From NCBI GenBank assembly GCA_036897095.1, contig JAYMSP010000270.1:1-62032 (forward strand): a DNA stretch of 62,032 nt, read 5' to 3'. Shown piece after piece: positions 12,775 through 24,803 of this stretch (position 1 is the first letter of the stretch; each line of letters starts with the position of its first letter). The notes beneath the pieces are model-generated. The model was given only the letters and a program-made list of their open reading frames with translations, did not search any database and was not told where the DNA came from. Source of the DNA: Plantago elongata (Eukaryota; Streptophyta; Magnoliopsida; Lamiales; Plantaginaceae). The translations under genes were made by a program, and so were the position numbers.

Positions 12775-13906
12775 ATGGCTGCTTCTTCAGAAGAGGGACA
12801 AGTCTACAGCGTCCACTCCGTTGAGGAGTTTAAGGATCATGTTGAGAAGAGCAAGGAGGCTAAAAAGCTGGTAATTTAACACTCCCTCTTTTTCTTTTTC
12901 TTTTTTTTGGTGTTGAAATTGATCAATTGAGATGTGGGTTTGTTTCAATTTGTGATCTTTAGTGTGATCTTCATGTGGGTTTTTTCTAATTCTTGTCACT
13001 GTGTTGCTTTCTTATAGGGATCTGTCGTTTTGTTACTTTATGGTTGTTGTAATCTGTTCGAAATCAAACTAATCTGCAATATTGTTTATAATTTTGGATG
13101 ATATTTTCTTTTTTTTTCCTGTAAATGTTTGAGCTTTCAGGGAGGATCTATGGTGTTTTGTTTCAGTTTGCCCTGTGTATATGGCTTATTGTATGTCTTG
13201 TATCATATACTAGTATTATCCAGTCAATTTTGTTTGCGAATTGGGAGATAGTTGTATGTCAACGAGCAATTTTGAAGGCTTTAATAGCTAACCTAAGATT
13301 AGATATCATTGATTAATTAGCTGCATTTCCTGCATATACTTGCTCAGCATGATACAGTGTGATTGAGCCTTCTTGTTTAATTGCCAATTTGCTATGAATG
13401 CTTGGTAAGATAGTTACTGATTAGGATTGCTCTAGTCATACTCAGGCATTGACCCCATTTACTAGTTGAATGCTCATATCAGTAGAAGCTTTGATGTAAA
13501 GTCTGTGGACCATATAATTGAAAGTGGTGGTTGATCAGGTGGTTATTGACTTCACTGCTTCGTGGTGTGGACCATGCCGCTTCATCGCCCCAATCTTGGC
13601 TGAGCTTGCGAAGAAGACACCACATGTTATGTTTCTGAAGGTCGATGTTGATGAACTGAAGGTGAGATAGTCAGATAGATACTCTTGTTGCATCAGTACC
13701 TTATTTTACTTGCTGTAAAAAGTAATCAAGAAGAGTTTCTAATACGTGTGGGATGCTTTCTGCAGGCTATTTCAGTGGAGTATGAAGTCGAGGCTATGCC
13801 GACATTTGTTTTCCTCAAGGAGGGGAAGCCAATTGACAGGCTTGTTGGTGCAAAGAAGGAAGATCTGCTGGCAAAGATTACCACACATGGTGCTGTTGTG
13901 GTTTGA
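12775..13906 (+). CDS. TRXH: Thioredoxin h, cytosolic
   Basis: Three exons (12775-12870, 13539-13661, 13766-13906) encode 119 residues, the usual size for h-type thioredoxins. The exon 2 product holds the redox centre WCGPC inside [15 protein letters not shown], followed by LKVDVDEL. Exon 3 carries the cis-proline segment EAMPTFVF and the terminal GAKKEDL helix. There is no transit or signal peptide, so it should act in the cytosol, reduced by NADPH-thioredoxin reductase, as a disulfide reductase for many clients. Both introns lie in the positions typical of plant h thioredoxins. The gene is tail-to-tail with the beta-galactosidase, stops 827 bases apart. Confidence 0.97.
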
Positions 13907-14733
13907 AGTTGATTTAATGTTATTGGCTCTCTTGAGTCTTGTAATAACTATGACTGTTATGTAGTTCTGGTTCCAACTTCCATGCTTCTGTTATGGATGT
14001 GTTTCCTGTTTCATGTGGATGATCATGTTGATGTAATAAAGCATTTCTATATATTCCTGTCACGGTTTGTTCATTGTATAAATATCTTGATCTCAAGTCA
14101 AATGTCAAATTGATATGTTCAGATAAGGGCTTACGAGCCTTATCAAGTGCTCAATTTGGCTCGCTTAAGATGTCGAGCCTAACTTTGTTCATTTTGTTGT
14201 CGAGCCAAGCAGGATTAATACTCAACAAGTCTAAGCTCAGTTATAGTCACATACACGCACCAAGGCTCTAACCAAGCTCGAGTCAGGACTCACATGCCTA
14301 CTTATCTGGACTCGAGTTTGAAAAGTAACTTGTTTTGTTCATCAACCGGCTAAAGCAATGTGCCTACTTACTGCGACTCGAGCTCGAGTTCGAGTTCAAA
14401 AAATAACTACTTTTGTTAATGAGCCGAGCCACGAGGTAAGAAATATTCAGCTTATTTCACAATACTTACAAATTACAAACACTAACAATTTGGGGGTTTC
14501 CAGCCTATTTCATAAAATTAAGGGATCAATCTTTCTGTGGCAAAAATGTAGTTATTACATGGAATGGAAGTATATACACAACTGACAACTTCATCAATGA
14601 TCTTTGTCTAGTCTACGAAAGTGTCATAACCTCCTCTCTCTGAACAAGTGAAATAAACCATTATCTATCTATGATTTCTGCAACTGCACTCTTGCTGCTT
14701 ATGGCTTTGTATAAGATACATGATACAATACTT
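13907..14733. other. Convergent intergenic space with a CTCGAG-rich repeat
   Basis: This holds the 3' flanks of thioredoxin h and the beta-galactosidase. From about 14110 to 14440 the sequence is rich in GAGCC, CTCGAG and GAGTTCGAG words, including GACTCGAGCTCGAGTTCGAG. That pattern is common in dispersed plant repeats. I could not define element ends. Confidence 0.5.
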
Positions 14734-17700
14734 TTATATCTTATTACTGGAACAAATTGCTTCAACAAGCAAGGTCTTGAGTGTCTTAGGACATGGATCA
14801 GTTCCAAAAAAGTTATTTGAAACTGTAAGTTTGCAAATCTCCTTCCCAACGCATGCCTGTTCAAAAGAATCAAAGAATGCATCAGGATCATGTTATAATG
14901 TATGAAAGGCCAAATTACAAGGTGAAGAATTAACTTAGTTTACCTTCTCTACAAAGTCATGGGAGTTCTTCGCATGACATGCTCCGATCTGATAATGTCC
15001 ACAAACCCCTTTAGGAGTTCCAAAGCTTGCGAACTTGATCATTGATATAGACTGGCCTGGTGCACACTGTAGATGAACTCTAGTCTGATGAAGCATTTTG
15101 ATCTCACTAGAACCCTGTATCAGGTAGTTAGCAACTGCTGGCCGGTTCTCAAATGCATTCAGGCAGACACTTGCCGTTGTTCTCTTGACCAGAGAGATCT
15201 TGGATGTATCTCCACCTAATTCTTCGAAAAGCACAATGAGATTTTGTGTAGGTTTAAGCCATGACCTTGGAACATGATACCTAAAATGCAAAAAGAAACC
15301 AGGATTTAGAGTCTCTTCAATCATGCTTCAATTCTTGCACTTGATTCAAAAAATATTTACCATCGCTGACTTGGCCTGCCGCATCCAACTTGACATTTTG
15401 GGGAACGGAATGTACCCGGATAGTGACAAACCGAGCAGTTGCCTTTTGCATTAGTTATCCAATATCTTCCAATACTCTGGCCATTGATCCATACTTCACC
15501 CTTCCCCATGCTTCTCATGTCTAGCGCCACAGGCTCGTTTCCGTATGGTGCATCAAAGTATGCCTGCAAACATTAAACGTTTAGTGGCTCCTTGATAAGC
15601 ACTTTGAAGCAGAAGTAGTCTCTTAGCTTTACCTTGTGCCATGAAAGAGGCCGTTGATTTTGGGTTGATTGGCCTTGTAACCATTCGACTGAAGAGGCCC
15701 TTTCAGGGGATGCTAGTTTCATTGTTTCACCGTTCAATCCAACCTGTGCTCAATCATGAATTAAAATTATCAGTACAACAATGTCATTCAATCAAAAAAT
15801 GTTCGATGGTCATATAAGAAAGATGAGTTTCTTACCTTGTATGACCAGGTTTGCTTTGATAAGTCAATCTTCCCCTGATTGAGTCCTGCTAGCTCCACTA
15901 GCCCTATAACTCCCACATTCCAGTTCTCATAATGCAATCCAATGTTCTACATAGCAGGCAAACATAAATGCTTATCAGTAACTCGAGTTATCAAATGCAT
16001 TCTAAAAAATACTTATTCCAATAAATGAAGCTGTTAGAGTGTGGTCAAGGGTAGAGAAGTAACTGGTAATCCCATGGCTATGCTGAGGACAGAAATTTTG
16101 TTCTCCCCAGCTTTAAGGTTTGCAGGTCCACTGAACACGTTTCTCGCGTTTCCCCTTGAGCCATACGCAGAACCTGTAAACCGAGTTCATTTAAGGTTGT
16201 TAAGAAGAGCATGAATAGATTTTGCATAGCTACGGATTTCTTCATTTCTTGCATACTTCATGGCACATTTAGTGATAAGGTCCTATCAGACATTTACCTG
16301 AAAGCTGACCATTTATAAATACATGTAATACATGGCCTCTCGAGTGGATAGTTAAGGTTGGTTTCTGTCCTCCCCGAAGAAACGACTCTGATGGATTAAT
16401 ATCAACACTGGGAAATGGAACGGCATGGAAGGAAAATTAGTCAAGTTGCAATTTTGATGTGATTCACTTAATGGCAGGCAACAAAAGGTTCTTGAACAGA
16501 AGGCCGGAGAGAGTTACCTAGTAATGTACCACAAGTAGTCACTGTTATCCCTAGTGATATTTATCTGCTCCAGAAGTCCAATTGCTTTAAATGTCGAACT
16601 ATCTTCCACTGTCATTACATCTTCACCATAAGTCTCCCACGAGCGTATATGAGAATTAGTCGATGACATTTGATTACGTGAAGTTTGAGACCCGATCTTT
16701 GCAGTATTGAAGACTACATTTCTACAGTCAGGAAGAATGCTAATGGACCAAGGTGGTAACTTGTAGTGTCTGTTCCTAAACGTCACTCTCTTGGCAATTT
16801 GAGTATCAAAATTTGCAAGAAAAGCCGCACAACTTCCATTTCCGTTAGAGAATACATGAGCCTGGGAAAAATATGATTTTGATGAGATAACTGCCAGAAC
16901 ACACTAGACCAGTTCTATCTTTGAAGTGAAGAAAACCTTACAGGTTGTTGAACACCTCCTAATGGGGTGACTGTGGCGTCTGATGAAACTAGAGCATGCT
17001 CACAAAGTTTAATGGCCATGTGGAGTTCCTTCAGATGACCATACTTTGGTTCCCTGATCAGGCCTGTAATCGTAAATTTGATTGAGAAGAGAACACTTGG
17101 AGATATACTATAACTATAGGCTAGAGTGTTAACTGTTAACTGATCAAGCTGATATCTCACCGTATTCGTCTATTGGGGCATCATAGTCATAGCTGGTCGT
17201 GACGAAAGGGCCTCCAGCAGAGCGCCCGAAGTTTGTGCCACCATGAAACTGTACAAATTTCGAACCAAGTTCAGTTCTACACGCTAATCCTACTCTATAA
17301 TGCAAAATTGTGCTGAAAAAAGTTTCATCTTGAACTTGAACTAAACTAACCATGTAATAGTTCACGTATGAACCACCATTGAGTACGAAACGAGCAACTG
17401 CAAAAGCAAGATCCTGAACAGGGCGCTGACGAGTCGTGCCTCCAAACTCTGTGAACCTGATCCAGTTATCAGGAAAAGAAGCAGATATGATTGATCAACA
17501 TATATTGACAGATTGATTTTGTTTTGTAGGACTAGTGCAGTATACAGTAAGAGATCCTACTAACCAGCCAGTCCAAGCTTCAGTCCACATTGTAGGCTTA
17601 TAAGGTTTGTTAGCAGAAAATTTATCACAGTAAAATCCGTTGCACGTATTTATCTGTGAAATTCGAAGACAAAGTTATGATTAGTACTGAAATTTCCCGT

Positions 17701-19238
17701 TTGATATTTCATTCTACTAATCAAACCTGTTTTTTCATTCTTAGAAACGTTCTGATCATTTTATGTCTAGGGGTAAGGCGAAATTGGCAAACTGTTGAGA
17801 ACAAAATGAGGTTGAGTTGAACTGATCAACATACCACAGGGTCGGGGGCTTCGTTATCTTTGCACATGACCCATGGAACTCCTGTGTTCATTCCAACGGC
17901 CATTTTTGCAGCCCAGTTCATATATGCATCACCCGCAGCCCCAAGTGTCTTCCTTTGCGCCCCATATTCGTTCTCGATCTAGGAAGAATCAGATTATTGA
18001 ATGACTAGAATAGTGAACATTGAAATTAAATGCATGTACACTCTATTTCCATCCCTAAACAACATCCTTATACTGTATAGACTTGTAACAACAGGCGTTC
18101 ATACCTGAGATAAGATAATTGGACCTCCCTGAGATTCATACAGGTTTTCGCCTTTCATCATTCCGACAATTTTTCCTGTGAACTGTTCCATTGCTGCCTG
18201 TATTGCAGAAAAGAAAGAAAAGTAAACAGTGAGGGATTGATGCTAAGGCAGGTACGGAAGCACCCGAAAGAATTTCAGGAAAACGGATGTAAAAGTGAAT
18301 GTAAGAGCAACAAACCTTGAAGGGTTCATTATCTGTTCTGAAATCAATACCAGGTACATATTTCAACCATACAGGGAATCCACTGCATTAGGCATTGCAT
18401 CATAGACCAAATGAAAACAAAATAAATTACTTAACAAGTCACTTCCACCTTCCAAGTATCAACTATATGACAAAACAGGATATGATCAACAACTTGTAAG
18501 ATCCTTAAAAATCAAGTTAAAGCACTAAATTACCCGAAATTCCATTCAGCACAAACATACGGTCCAATGCGTAGATGAACAAACAGCCCGACCTTCTTCG
18601 CTGTCTTAACAAATCGCACAAGATCATATCTTCCTTCGAAGTTGTACTACATGATCAAAACCAAGCAAGAATTAATGGAGCTCAAAAAAATAACACGAAT
18701 ACAATGTGATAGGCATGAGGATCAATACAAAATGAGAACAAACTCACATTGCCAGGTGAAGGCTCATGTGCATTCCAAAAGACATAAGTATCAATAACAT
18801 CCAACCCTGCATTCTTAGCCTTCAACATAAGATCTTCCCACATCTGCATCATTAGATTTACGAAGCTCGTAAATGTAATCAATTACAGCTAAGTTCATAC
18901 TACTACTCTTGTCAAATCACACTTCACTTATGAAAACAATCAAATGCATTACAACAAAGTTGATTAGACGGCTTCCACTCCAATTAATAGGTCAGGTTCG
19001 AGTCACTTTGTTGTTTAAAAAAAAATGACTGGACAAAATAACTGTCTGAAAAGTAATTAAGTACCTCAGGAGTGCTTCTGGGATAATGTATAGAACCAGA
19101 GAGAAGTATTCTCCTTTGTCCATCGATGACAATGGCCTTCTTGTCATAAGTGACACTACAATCTATCACATTGCAAGAAGCCATTATCAAGAAAATGCAA
19201 AGGATCATAACCATTTTGGAAACTGAGTTTGTTTCCAT
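14734..19238 (-). CDS. BGAL: Beta-galactosidase, GH35, with C-terminal SUEL lectin domain
   Basis: Eighteen exons on the minus strand: 19238-19065, 18843-18748, 18646-18534, 18382-18316, 18197-18105, 17978-17835, 17653-17565, 17456-17351, 17248-17161, 17063-16942, 16861-16518, 16407-16298, 16173-16064, 15946-15836, 15743-15633, 15563-15361, 15280-14944 and 14856-14734. All phases close to 846 residues. A signal peptide (about 1-27) precedes the TIM barrel. The GH35 signature [13 protein letters not shown] places the acid/base at E185. WTEAWTGW gives the nucleophile E254. The last ~85 residues, cysteine-rich, form a galactose-binding SUEL lectin domain. Plant enzymes of this type are secreted and trim galactose from pectin or other wall glycans. 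The SUEL tail suggests a BGAL3-like member, but the exact clade needs a tree. Confidence 0.96.
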
Positions 19239-20220
19239 CTTCTCTAGTTCTTGCTACCAATGCCAAGAAACTAATTTTCTTTGTGTTTTGTTTCTACAAA
19301 TGCATGAACGAGACAATGGAAGCGGTGAGATTTGGAAGCGGTGGAGAAATAACTGTGATCTGTACTCTTAAGTAGTAATAAATGCCAAAGTGAACAAAAG
19401 CCACAAAATGACATTAAACCGAGTTAATACCACAATGTGCTTTGTTTCTTCTTTCTTGTTACTCAGAATTTGAATGTGCTGAAAATTTGAACTGAGATAG
19501 ATATCATATACTACTAGCTAGGCTTGGACTTGCAGGATTGAGTAGATTCTAAGAAAGTTCAGGGTGTTAATTATGTTTTGAATAATTTCATGCATGTTAA
19601 TGATAAATTAATCAAAATGTGTCATGACAACTTTCTTTGGTTTCCTGCATTAAATGCTGAATAGTTTGAATTAGCTGTTGAATTAGTGTTTAAATTTCTT
19701 TGTTGCATCTTCATGGTGAGTTCTTGTACTTGAAGGTTTTGAACTGAATTACTAATTAATATTGGCCAGAGGTGGTTTAAGATGATGAGTGTATACTCAT
19801 TATAAGTGCATTAACTCTTTAAACTTAATTGGATGTCAGTTTGATATTTTTAAGAATCACTAGTATCTTGCAGAATGGAATCAAAAGTCAAATACCTTGT
19901 CATTTTAAAACAATATTTTGAAAGAGTTCTGAATTCTGATGAGTTGTATACTTGTTTCTGATGATTTGTAGTACTCCGCTGGATTTTTTCCATTGACACC
20001 CTGAATTATTTATGTAGTAAAGAGATAACAATTAATCACATAAAAAATATATAGATATCAAATGTTAATTTTTAAAACATTAACAATATAAATAATTTAT
20101 TTTCTTTAAAAGAAAAGTTCCGAAAAGAATGTAGACAAGATTACCGGGATAGAGGAAAGTAATGCTTAGATGTTGTACACTGGTTGCATTCTTGTAATTC
20201 AACACCAAAGATAAATAATA

Positions 20221-20359
20221 CTCCATCCGTTCCATTAATAATAAAATAATTTAATAAAATGAGTTGTAATGTGAAGTTTATTTTTATAAATGACAATTTA
20301 TTTTACTTTAGTGGAACGTTAAAAACGAAAAAATATTTCAATCTCAACGAGACGAAGAG
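20221..20359. mobile_element. Stowaway-like MITE
   Basis: The element starts CTCCATCCGTTCC and ends in a degenerate reverse complement (GAGACGAAGAG). It is flanked by TA on both sides (20219-20220 and 20360-20361), 139 bp long and AT-rich. This fits Tc1/mariner-derived Stowaway MITEs with decayed inverted ends. Confidence 0.65.
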
Positions 20360-22698
20360 TATAAAATACTTTATTCCAAATTACTTTGTATGAGTGTGTG
20401 TCATTAATATGCTGCCAGAAACCTAGAATCCAATTTTCCATGAGATTGAAACATTCAACTAAAGACGGACAGTTTGTATCTTGTAAGTATTACGCTAGCA
20501 ATTGAAGCACATGAAAGAGAACCGATAAATGCACAAAGTATTAATGACAAATAAAACCAAGTACTTGATCAGAAGTTTTGTAGCAAAGAAAGGGTAGGCA
20601 CATTGGTTGTAAGAACAAATTGTTTGTTTTTAGGTAACTTAATTGATACATTTAGTTCACAGACACCCAAAAAAGAATAAATCCCAATGACCAAGTTGAG
20701 TACGTAATGTAATCATGCCAATCATTTTTCTCGTCTCGATATTAAATTTGAAAATTTGGTCCGTGCCATTCACGATTTCTATACCGTCAAGACGGGACTA
20801 TATTCATTGCTTGTCTTTGCTCACAAATACACCGCGCCTTATATTTTTTAGATTTGTTCAACATGAACTTATCATATGGTATCATTCAATGTTTAGTTCA
20901 TTAGATGAGTTTATTCGTATGATTTTGTGTATAAATTGTAGATGTTTGTTTATTTGTAAATCGTGTATTGCTGTATGCTAATTATACAGTTGAATCTTTT
21001 TGTGTAGTACTCTCAATAATTTCCGGATTCTTAAGAGAGTTTTTCAAAGGCTTAATAGATATGGAACTTACATGACAACCCGTATTCTCAGTACAAAAAA
21101 CATTGTAATAAGAAAATAAAACGTTATACCAATTTAAGTGTACGATATCATGATTTCGTAAGTTTAGTATAGTACGGATAACAAACTACATATGAAGTCA
21201 ATACATAATGCCACTAATTATTTGTATTTGTGTATATGATGAACATCTTCGTAAATTATTCGGTTATGTTAGAACTTAAACTCAACATTATATTGTTAAT
21301 GTAGATTTGTATGTCTCTAAATAAATTAATTAAAATCATCTCTCATGAAACTTTGTGATTCACAATTAACATTCATTCGTTGTTTTAATATTCAGTGCTT
21401 TTGCAAAACTTCAATTTGTAAGAGGGATGGAGCAGAATAAAACAGCCGACTAATCAGACAAACCAGATAGATAACCCAAACCGTACTGGTCCATACCCTA
21501 TTTTTGTTCCAATATTGGGCCCGCTACGCTAAACTGCGAGCTACCCTGCCTAACTAGTCTTATCTTGTCAGCTTCGTAGTTGGGCTAGGCTTCTAAAATG
21601 GACATGTAGGCAGCAAGGCAATGTATCTAGCAAACACCTAAAATAAAATCTAACTCAACATAGGAAAATTACTCATCTTCTAAGATACAGTGTACTTTAA
21701 TCTTAATATGATTATGTTACATCAACATGATTATGTTACATCAACTTCTAACTAATACTTCTAACTAATACTTCATCAGTTCTGGTTTGATCTTTTCGTG
21801 ACAGCGAACACAAATTCTTTTAAAAAATGAACAAAATATAAAAGATGATAATAAACTATGAGAGATATTTAAAGTTCAGATCAACTTCACTACACTGATT
21901 CGACTATTCTATCATGCTGTTAATGGTACTTGGATTGGAAATTTGGAACAGGATACTAATATCACATAATATATTCCCAAGTTCAAGTTTCTTAGGAATC
22001 CAAAGTTTCAAATTAGGTATGCCAAAGATCCAAAACCCCCCTTTATGAACTGAAATTGAAATTGTGTTTTGGTTGAACTTCAATAAATGTGTAGATAAAC
22101 AATTTAACCTCAAACACAATCCATCAGGTTCATACTGTACTAGTATTCGTGATATGCGGATACCCGCATAATATACTTATCATTTTTAATTATAAAATCA
22201 TTCCACTAAAAATGAATACACCTTTCATAACAAAATGTACAAATTTAAAATTTTATCATTCTCTCATTGCTATTTATTAAGTTCTATGAAAAATATATTA
22301 AAAACTTAAAAGAATTCTTTATAAAGTTTTAAACATATAAATGCTAAAATTCCTATTATTAGTATATATTGTATACAACTATTAAACTAAAAATATGTAC
22401 GATTTTTCTAGCATAGAAATGAGGAAGTAGTTAAAAAATTACTTTTTAAGATTCACAACTACTTTCAAGTATTTGATTAGTATTAATAATAAATTGTATA
22501 TCACTACCGTCACCCAAATAGTAACCGTACATAATCATCGGGTATTCAATTTTCATCCAACACTAAAAGAATCAGGGAAGATGCTATAAAATTTTGAGAG
22601 AGACCATCACACATAAAAATGAAATCACCGTCATATACTCAGGTTATCAGATTGGAACGTGATATAATTAAGGAGATATTTGTTTCCCAATTGTAATT

Positions 22699-22829
22699 GG
22701 TCCATTTGGTTCGATGAACATTGATTTGGCCTAAAATACACTTCATATACCCCATTTCAATTCCATTCTAAATACAATTTCATCAAAATTCATTTAAATG
22801 TCCATTTAAATTCTATACCAATCGATTCT
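22699..22829 (+). mobile_element. MITE copy, family shared with 1.4 and 57.0 kb
   Basis: Closely resembles 1423-1553 in the same orientation (GGTCCATTTGGTTCGATGAA, GATTTGGCCTAAAATACA, ACCCCATTTCAATTCCATTC, TATACCAAT). Non-coding. Its ends are not sharply defined. Confidence 0.65.
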
Positions 22830-23439
22830 TAAATATGGTTGATGTAAATAAAATATTGATCATGTATATTCATACGTATAAAGCAATCACATGTTTATGA
22901 AAAAATATGTAGAATAATGAAAAAAGATGAGTAATAGCAATGGATTGTAATGAATGCAGTCCAATATTGCAATCAGATTTGTACAGACACTTTAATCACT
23001 GGGTGGGGTATGCTTCTTTAAATGAGACCAACAAGGCTACAAAATCACACAAGTGATGACAACTGGTATCAGTACAGTACAGTACATTGCAGAGATCGAA
23101 ATCATTAGCATTCTCACCCAGAATCTATCACCAATCTAATCACATCCACTACACAACTCATATATCTTTAGTGTCATTTCTACTATCCTGCACAGATACA
23201 CCAAATAATGTGGGACACCATACTTATTTATAGACATAATGTGGCTCCGGTAGTTAAAATTTAAGAGAATATCATCTTCGTCAAAGATTTAAATTTGAGA
23301 AATGAACTTTTTAGTCTAAGCCTGTTGTGTTTACCATGTCCATTGATAACTTCTTGATATGAGCCTTGATAACATGATAAAGGACATATTGTGTAGAAAA
23401 GATCATACCGGCCTAATACTTAAGGCTTAAAAGATGAGT

Positions 23440-24160
23440 AGTTCATCTGAATGTCAATTGTTTGGTTCGAATTTGATACATATACAATTAAGTCCCTCTC
23501 GAATGAAGGCGATTTTGAATGATTTAAGACGAACGCAAGTCCTAAATGTAAGATAGATCCCGGTTCCTAGGCTAGGACCCGATTCCAAGGATGGGTTCCA
23601 GGTCCGGAGTTGTGGTACTCGTACAAATCGTGTAAAAGACTCTTAAAAAGCGGTCCCGATCTTGAATTACACCAAAGCCTCGGAACCGTTAAAGCTAGAG
23701 CCATCTTAGCTCATTAAGAAGTCAGTTCCGACCGTGATACTAGTGGTTCCTCCGGTACAAAAGCGGAGGCGCCACCAAGCTTCAGAAACACGTGTCAAGA
23801 TTCCTCCACACCGACAAGTTTCCAACAAGTTAGAAGTTTGTCTCCCAAGACATGCACTATAAATACATGGCATTTACTCCTCATAAATGATAAGCAGCAG
23901 CTTCCTAAAATTTACTCTCTAAGTTTTCGAGTCCGAGACTAAACTCGATCAGCCCCAAACCACGTTAAGTTCGAGTCCTGTTTGTCTTAGACAAATCGGT
24001 CCAAAAGGTTACAACCCCTCCTCCTTTTTTATATTTCAATAGGAACCGCTCTCGGACGATCTACATTGACTATAACGCTCTCTGAAAGAACTAAGACGGA
24101 CTTAACTCTAACTAATTCCTCGACTTTAACTTAGCCGGATTCATACCTTATCAGAGTTGA
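23440..24160. mobile_element. Possible solo LTR fragment
   Basis: A ~720-base block clearly richer in G+C than its surroundings, with recurring CGGTTCC/GGTTCCG words. A promoter-like ACTATAAATACA lies near 23865, about three fifths of the way through, followed by a pyrimidine- and ACTCGA-rich stretch. This resembles the U3-R-U5 arrangement of plant gypsy LTRs. No TG...CA ends with target duplication were found, so this stays tentative. Confidence 0.35.
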
Positions 24161-24772
24161 CACAAAGTTACAAGTAAAAATGCCAAGATTCTACCATAAC
24201 ATTGGAAAATTAGATTCCCACACATGTATGTAAATTCAGTGACCATAGTAGTAGGCTTTGATGGTAATACCGAAAACCAAGAGCGAGGTAAAAGATGTTT
24301 TCACATACTCACAACCAGACAAGTTGATGACTCTAAGAGTGTATAAAAGCCAGTCAACTTTCTCCCACAATCTTTTATTTTCACTCAGATGGCAGAAAAG
24401 AAAAGCCCATTTTAAGCTGAAGCACAAATTTTTATCACCACATTGTGCTGAAAGTGCTTTTTGAGTGCCCCAAAGATATGTTAAAAGAAGCTGAGTTGTT
24501 TTTGTGTATTTCTGGGACCATTTAAAATTTTCTTTAACACCATGTCCCTTTCAGCATTTTGGTTTTTTCACTTTGGTTAATAGCTATGAGTTCCTTTAAA
24601 GCAAGGGGTTTTGCAGATGCCTGTTCTTTTGTTTACTAGCCTTAAATAGGCTCTCATCTTGATGACCTACTACACCCCTATACTAACTGTGATGCAGTTC
24701 AGAAAAATATACAGAATCTTTGCTTTCCTCAATTCCACTAGTCTTTATTCAACTCCAACAATCTACCTAGGT

Positions 24773-24802
24773 ATGTTTGTCTTTGCTGTTGCCACCGCTT
24801 AA
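24773..24802 (+). promoter_or_regulatory. Nine-codon upstream ORF abutting the BELL start
   Basis: ATG at 24773 opens a nine-codon frame that ends with TAA at 24800-24802, one base before the main ATG at 24804. If the mRNA leader includes it, ribosomes would have to leak past or reinitiate, lowering translation of the homeodomain factor. It could be spliced out if a leader intron ends near 24770 (CTACCTAG is acceptor-like); in that case the uORF would still begin the exon. Confidence 0.45.
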
Positions 24803-24803
24803 T

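Larger units (their letters stand above)
19239..24772. other. Long intergenic region, no gene seen
   Basis: It separates the 5' ends of the beta-galactosidase (minus) and the BELL gene (plus), so both promoters are here. It contains a Stowaway-like MITE (20221-20359), a dispersed MITE copy (22699-22829) and a GC-richer LTR-like segment (23440-24160). Remaining open frames show no family motifs and no codon-like pattern. Confidence 0.6.

Noticed and set aside
14661..14905. Small frames on both strands near the 3' end of the beta-galactosidase
   Set aside because: They are shadows of exon 18, which encodes the C-terminal part of the SUEL domain in another frame.
24777..24803. BELL start at a TTG upstream of 24804
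   Set aside because: Non-ATG start with no support. The first in-frame ATG (24804) gives an N-terminus like related BELL proteins.
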